The notes under the pieces are model-generated. The model did no database searches. It was not told where the DNA came from and saw only the letters and a list, made by a program, of their open reading frames with translations. This document shows, piece by piece, positions 59,130 to 64,000 of a stretch of DNA of 64,000 nt. Position numbers and translations under genes: made by a program. Numbering within the stretch: the first letter of the stretch is position 1; every line of letters begins with the position of its first letter. Source of the stretch: Oscheius tipulae (taxonomy: Eukaryota > Nematoda > Chromadorea > Rhabditida > Rhabditidae); contig JASJZH010000002.1 of NCBI GenBank assembly GCA_037178975.1, forward strand, positions 3,906,001-3,970,000, written 5' to 3'.

Positions 59130-59556
59130 ATGTGGCTGCTGTTCGTCCTCCCCATGCTGACTGTGGCTCTTCCACCAGCTCTTCTTCCAGACAATGGTTG
59201 TCTTCCACCTTCGCAACCTTATACCAACAACTGTGGCGAACTTGACTGGAATCCAAACTATTCTTGCGCTGGCGCCACTTTCAATATGACCTCGGGAAGA
59301 TTTTTTGGCTGTCAAAGGCACGAAGACTGCTACAAAACTCGGGAACCGAATGAATGGTGCATAATGCCGGTTGGACATCAGTGGACAGAGTGGGTATCCT
59401 CCTATTCAATAAAAACAATCCCTTAGGAAAGGCTGTTTCTGTGATGTGAAGATTGGAAGTTGTATAATCGAAAGAGTGTCTACAGACCAATTCGAATGGG
59501 CCTACTGTCTGGCCCAGAGTCAATTTGTCTGTGATGTTCCCTCAGGATTTTGTTGA
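59130..59556 (+). CDS. Small secreted cysteine-rich protein
   Basis: Signal peptide MWLLFVLPMLTVALPPALL, then NGCLPPSQPYTNNCGELDWN, SCAGATFNMTSGRFFGCQRH, EDCYKTREPNEWCIMPVGH. Exon 2 (after CCTTAG) gives KGCFCDVKIGSCIIERVS, EWAYCLAQSQFVCDVPSGFC. Fourteen or so cysteines in about 130 residues point to a disulphide-rich secreted protein. One N-glycosylation sequon (NMT). Family not recognised. Confidence 0.75.
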
Positions 59557-59584
59557 GCATCATAAGCTTTAATCAGTCTTTACC

Positions 59585-59835
59585 AGCTGCCGGCGGCAGC
59601 TTCGCAGCCCTTTGGCCTTTGCTTAGAACTGACCACAGGCGGCTGCGCCGCTTCCCAAGGAGCAGTTTCTTCTACAGCTGGCTTGTCCCCTTGTCTCTTG
59701 ACATGAAGTGACTTGTCCGCTTTTTTGAGTGTTAGTGTTGACATGCAATTGTGCGGACACCATGACAGACGGACGGATAAAGACGTGCATCAGTTTACAT
59801 TGGCGGCTGCGCCGCTTCGTAGTTACAGAAATCTC
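59585..59835. repeat. Hairpin-rich interspersed repeat
   Basis: Contains GCTGCCGGCGGCAGC at about 59586-59602, two copies of GGCGGCTGCGCCGC (about 59638 and 59802), GACATGCAATTGTGCGGACA and CAGACGGACGGA. The GGCGGCTGCGCCG block and the GCATGCAA/GACGGAC modules are shared with 39690-39990, so both belong to one interspersed family. Confidence 0.65.
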
Positions 59836-59974
59836 CCAGTGGCTTCACTGTGAAAAAAGCCAAGTTCTATAGCGCATCCAAAGTTGACTTGTCAACCAAT
59901 TTAGGCAATAACTGTTTTTGAACAACAAAACTTTTGGACAACTAATTGGCTCGCTTCTGTATCGTGGCCACGGA

Positions 59975-60015
59975 CAAATAAACAAACAAACAAACAGACA
60001 AACAAAGAAACAGAG
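59975..60015. repeat. AAAC-type simple repeat
   Basis: A run of ACAAACAAAC units with occasional T or G (ACAAATAAAC, CAGACAAAC) at about 59974-60012. Ordinary microsatellite. Confidence 0.7.
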
Positions 60016-60235
60016 TCCGCCACAGAAACCATCGCGCTTTAGATAGTAGAGATCCTTTCTGGCGGAGCGATCTTTTGTAGTTTGAACTTTTCTGACTTGA
60101 CTTGTCATACTTATTCTGGGATAACACTTAACAGAAAAGGCTACAGATATTTGTCAAGTATTATCCGGAATAACGCTTAGCGTGTGTCGCAGACTTTTGA
60201 CAGTGGTAAAGGTAGGATCTATTTAAGTAAACATG

Positions 60236-62313
60236 TTAAAATAGTAGAACTAAAAGTGTGGACAAGAAGAACATTGATCTAACAGATTGGGTGGGGAGCA
60301 TGGCAGCCAAGGTCGGATCAGAATTAATGATTGGATTACTGTAGACGTTATCGCTGGAAGCACCATTAAACATAAAGTTTGTGATCATCTGAGCAGAGGG
60401 GCCTGGTCTGTCCGTTGGGACCATGTGACCTGCTCCTTTAACAGTCAGAACGTCAATCGTCACATTTGATCCTTTCCCACTTTTGCCAGAGAAGCGCTGG
60501 TTGAAACCGGCGATCTGGTCGTTGTAGCTGTAGGACCACGCAGCACGTTTCGACGACTAAAAAGTCTCTATTTTCTTGTAATTCGGAAACCCTGCCGTTA
60601 GACCTGCGGCATTAGCGACGTCTCTAATGTGCCAAGCGTCACCAAGGTAGTTACAAACAGTGTCCACGTCTGATACGAGAAATATATTGTTTTAGATCTT
60701 TTCCTACCTCCATTGTAGATCAAGAACCGAAAGTCGGGAATCTGAAATTACTCTTTGTTCTGTTCTTCTTCCAACTCACATTGACATTCGTCAAAGTATC
60801 TATGAAGAAGGAAAAGGTATTATCGACCGTGATCTTGTACTGATCGTAGATGGCATCACTAGAATATCTTGAAGTCAAATCCTATTCACACTTCTTACTT
60901 GCAATCCCTCCATTGATACAATCCATTCCTTTGATTCCTCCAGGCATCGGGAATGTTGAGGGCATCTTGAACAGCCCTCGTGTTCAGGTAAGTCGCAACA
61001 GCATCCTCGTTCCAGCAGTTGTAGCCCCAGAAGGGATCGGTCGACTGACGATTGATTGTGGTCTGAAAAGAGACAGGTCATTTTTTTTTAAAAGGATACC
61101 GCAGTATTGGAGCTGATATCCAGACTGGTTTGGTAGTTCTGTCCCCGAGGTACTTCCCTCTTGGATCTTCCAGCCCTGCTCTTTCTCCTCTTGGCTCCAG
61201 AAGACTCGGACGAAATTGTGTCGTAGCAGTCTTGGTAGTAATTGTATTGAAACATACTGAAGCGAAGGCATCTCAAATTATAACAAGATGACTCACTTGA
61301 CCGGCATTGTGATCAGCGGATTGATGAGATTTCCGCAGGTGTTGTTCTTGCCAATAAAGTCAATACCGTTGCCCACTTCGCTGTACATGTTCTGCATAAA
61401 GTTGTAACTGTCAACATCTGCGGCTCCGTCCGTCTTGCACTCTTTCTTGATCGCGTCCCAGTCACTGAACAGATTCTTCTAGAAGAAGACAGAACAACTC
61501 ACTCGAGAGAGACTCTTCCATGGTACGCACTCCAAAGAACCAGAGAGTTCTGGAGATATTTCACATTCATGAAACCGTTTCCAATTGCAGAACCCTAGAA
61601 GCGTGAACGATATGTTTTTTGTTTGCCCACCTGGAAATTCTTGTTAGGGAAAGTGCCGTTGTTGATCCCATCGACCAGCAGTTTGGTGAGCATTGGGATG
61701 TAGATTCCGGCGTAAGATTCTCCGGAAAGGAAGAACGTTCTATTCGCGTACTTATCTTGGAAACTGAGACTTGTTTAAGCGTTCAAAAGAGTGTCTTACT
61801 TATTGAAGAAGTCGGTGAGAGCATTGTAGTTCTGCCAGGCAGATTGCCAATCGTTTGCGTTGCTAAAGCTGTCATTTGTGGTGTCGTAGCTGAATCCGAC
61901 TCCGATGGGCGACTCCAAAAAGAGAACATTCGCTTTCTGGAAGTTGATGAAGAGTACAGTCTAGACCAGAGCAAACTACTTACCAAGTTCCATGAGTACG
62001 GGTTCTCATAGAGAGTCTGTCCATTCTTGTTGACTTGAAATGGCCCTAGCTCTTCAAAGAGGCCGGCAACAGAACTACAACCTGGTCCTCCGTTGAACCA
62101 GACCAAAAGAGGATCCGTGGCTTGGTTGCTCCTGGACTCGGTCAACATATAGTGCATTTTCCAGGTCTTCTGCTCATTCGCGTCAAGGTATCCGGAGTAG
62201 GTATTGAAGTTCACATCGAACAGAAGGCCTGGAAGATTCTTGACAAGATCGCCTTCTCCAGCAGCCAGAGCCAAGGAGACTAGAGCCAATAATGAGATTA
62301 TCCTTATGATCAT
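60236..62313 (-). CDS. Serine carboxypeptidase (peptidase S10)
   Basis: Minus strand from the ATG at 62313, about ten exons. Signal peptide [17 protein letters not shown], then [59 protein letters not shown]. The catalytic serine is in [16 protein letters not shown], the aspartate in [15 protein letters not shown] and the histidine in [14 protein letters not shown]. The enzyme removes C-terminal residues from peptides, in lysosomes or outside the cell. The protein ends in a hydrophobic [13 protein letters not shown], which could be a GPI-anchor or membrane signal. All three catalytic residues are present, so it should be active. Confidence 0.93.
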
Positions 62314-62977
62314 TGTCTGGATAGGAATATGAGAGAGATGTTGGAAAAGAGAGGAAGAGGTAAAGCACATACACTAATATTGGGCTATCAGGGCTTGACA
62401 CGATTATGATTGATGGGTTTGGATAACCATGCTTTTTAGGAAAGGAACCTATCGAAAAGACAAAATAATTGCCGTCTTGTGGTTCAGTGCCTAGGGAAAA
62501 GCAAATAAACGCTTGTCAACCCGACGATTAATTTCCGGTGAGTTTATTTTCGGCTGGGAGATGTGGGTCGAGAGATAGAGAGAAAAAGGAGCAGAAGAGA
62601 CGGAAGTGGAACCGAGAAACTTCCAGCTGATCAAATAGTTGACTGAGGACAGCTGGTGAGCAAAAAGTGGGTTTTGGAGGCCACTTTCACAGCAATTTTA
62701 TGCGATTTCGCCGGTCGATTATGACTCTGAACTACGCGCGCTTGACACGACGTGGCTCGACTGTCTACAAAATATTGCTGATAAGGGAGATTAAAGTCGC
62801 CATTGCAATTTGGATTATGCTCATAAGTCTGCTTTTGTAATCGAGATGCAGCGCCCTATATCTTTCATGTGACTCTTCCAAGTTCCAAAGAATAGCCACT
62901 GTGAGTCAATGATAGCTAAACCTTTATTCAAATGCCCGTAATACAAAGTTATAATGGATATATAAGGCAAGACACAT
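62314..62977. other. Intergenic, no gene seen
   Basis: Upstream region of the carboxypeptidase gene and downstream of the coiled-coil gene. AT-rich, nothing coding seen. Confidence 0.4.
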
Positions 62978-63774
62978 TCAAGGGCTGTATGGTTTCCATA
63001 AACCGGTCGAAATGGACGGGGAGTTCACGGACACATTCAGCGAAGGCGGAGACCCAAAGCCAGAGTCTGGAGAGCTGAAAATCTGGGCGAGGGTCTTCTT
63101 GACTGGTGTCGAAAGCGTCACAACATCGCTAAAATTATTATTAAGTCGGCAATGGTAAAGACAACTTACATGTTTTCCTTGCCCTCTTCTTTTAATTCCC
63201 TGTTCTCTCTCAGTAACCGTTCATTCTCCAGTTTGAGCTGTTCGATGACGGCAGTCTGATGGAAGACGAAGCCGTGACATCGGTTTAAAGCCTGCTGCTG
63301 TTGGACGATGACCTCTGAAAGCTGGACAATGATGTGAAGGGGAGGGTAATCAGTGCCAATGGCATGGGGACAGGGTCAATTAGATAAGTATTAAAACTGT
63401 CCTGTATTTTAGCACTGACCAGTGATATTCAAGTGAAATCTTTTTTAGAAAGGACTTATGCGAATTGTTTGAGAACAATGGAACTCACGTTTCTGCCTCT
63501 CGCAAACTTGGTGAATACTTCGGAGCACATCGAGCTTCTCCATCCGAGAACTGATAGAATGAGCTTATTAAATCAGAAAAGCCAAACTCACTTCTTCATA
63601 GCCTCCTGATCATTTTTGACCAAAAAGTTTCTCAAATCAGCAATCAGTTCATTCTCCCGATCTCTCCTCTCCTTCTCTTTCTCGTTTTTCTGTTGCTTTC
63701 TCTGAAGAAGAGCTGCTTACAGTTAAAGAAAAGTATACCTTGGACTCGTCAGGAAAGTAAGGATTGTAGCTCAT
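62978..63774 (-). CDS. Coiled-coil protein, unrecognised
   Basis: Minus strand: MSYNPYFPDESK (63774), KQQKNEKEKERRDRENELIA, DLRNFLVKNDQEAMK, RMEKLDVLRSIHQVCERQK, then QVIVQQQQALNRCHGFVFHQ and a heptad stretch EQLKLENERLLRENRELKEE, and a Ser/Pro-rich end (TLAQIFSSPDSGFGSPPSLN, PSISTGLWKPYSP). Five exons join in consistent phase. The basic region followed by leucine heptads recalls bZIP-like proteins, but no canonical basic-region motif is seen. The SP and TP sites in the tail could be kinase targets. Confidence 0.65.
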
Positions 63775-64000
63775 GGTCGGCAGCGGTTAAGAGAATTGGA
63801 AGAATGACTGAACAAGACTGAGAACAGAGGGGCGGGGCACCTTCCTGGGACTGTAACCTCTGGGATTCTTGATTAATTGCTGAGAATTGACAACCTTTGA
63901 CTAGAGCCGCTGCTACTGGTTTTAGACAAGTCTGGAGAGATAAGCCTGTTTATGAAATTATTTCATTCGAAGTCTCGGATGGAAAATTTGAAAAGTGACT

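Overview
This window reads as nuclear DNA of a nematode, most likely a rhabditid. Introns are mostly 37-65 nt with GTAAG-type donors and TTTCAG acceptors. Many start codons sit a few bases behind an acceptor-like TTTCAG, as expected for spliced-leader trans-splicing. Gene density is about one per 2 kb. The gene set (STELLO/DUF288, METTL24-like, TWK channel, transthyretin-like, FGT-1, sideroflexin, copine) is typical of these animals. No bacterial operons, CRISPR arrays, rRNA or convincing tRNA genes were seen. Because genes are split into small exons, CDS coordinates give the whole span from start to stop codon, with exons named in the text where I could resolve them.

Layout. 0.4-5 kb: a STELLO-type glycosyltransferase, a four-helix membrane protein and a proline-rich secreted protein. 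6-13 kb: a METTL24-like methyltransferase with two possible first exons, a sideroflexin and an SLC2-type transporter. 13.2-18.7 kb: a long gene-poor stretch with a 91-bp inverted repeat and small hairpins, followed by a divergent copine with three phase-compatible first exons. 21.7-24.4 kb: small secreted proteins, including a head-to-head pair of glycine-rich genes and a two-module cysteine-rich protein. 24.9-30.1 kb: a plus-strand series of METTL2 (tRNA m3C), NSUN5 (rRNA m5C), a mitochondrial oxoglutarate-type carrier and mitochondrial ribosomal protein L41, whose close spacing suggests one or two operons. 30.4-34 kb: a secreted phospholipase A2, a secreted protein with alternative 3' ends and an inositol hexakisphosphate kinase. 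35-40.7 kb: at least two multi-exon plus-strand genes I do not recognise and a cysteine-rich secreted gene whose longest intron carries a repeat. 40.7-49.5 kb: small secreted genes with a decayed duplicate, ASF1, RPN5, a two-pore potassium channel and unrecognised genes. 50-56 kb: FGT-1 glucose transporter with two alternative first exons, a transthyretin-like protein and a type II membrane protein. 58-64 kb: a membrane protein, a cysteine-rich secreted protein, a repeat block, a serine carboxypeptidase and a coiled-coil protein.

The most distinctive features are repeated use of alternative, phase-matched first exons (METTL24-like, copine, FGT-1), a possible RNA-methyltransferase operon, two phase-supported GC-AG introns, a start codon split by an intron, clusters of small secreted proteins, and several recent local duplications. 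I found no strong candidate for a wholly new molecular system. The unrecognised multi-exon genes at 35-38.5 kb and the secreted families are the best places to look.
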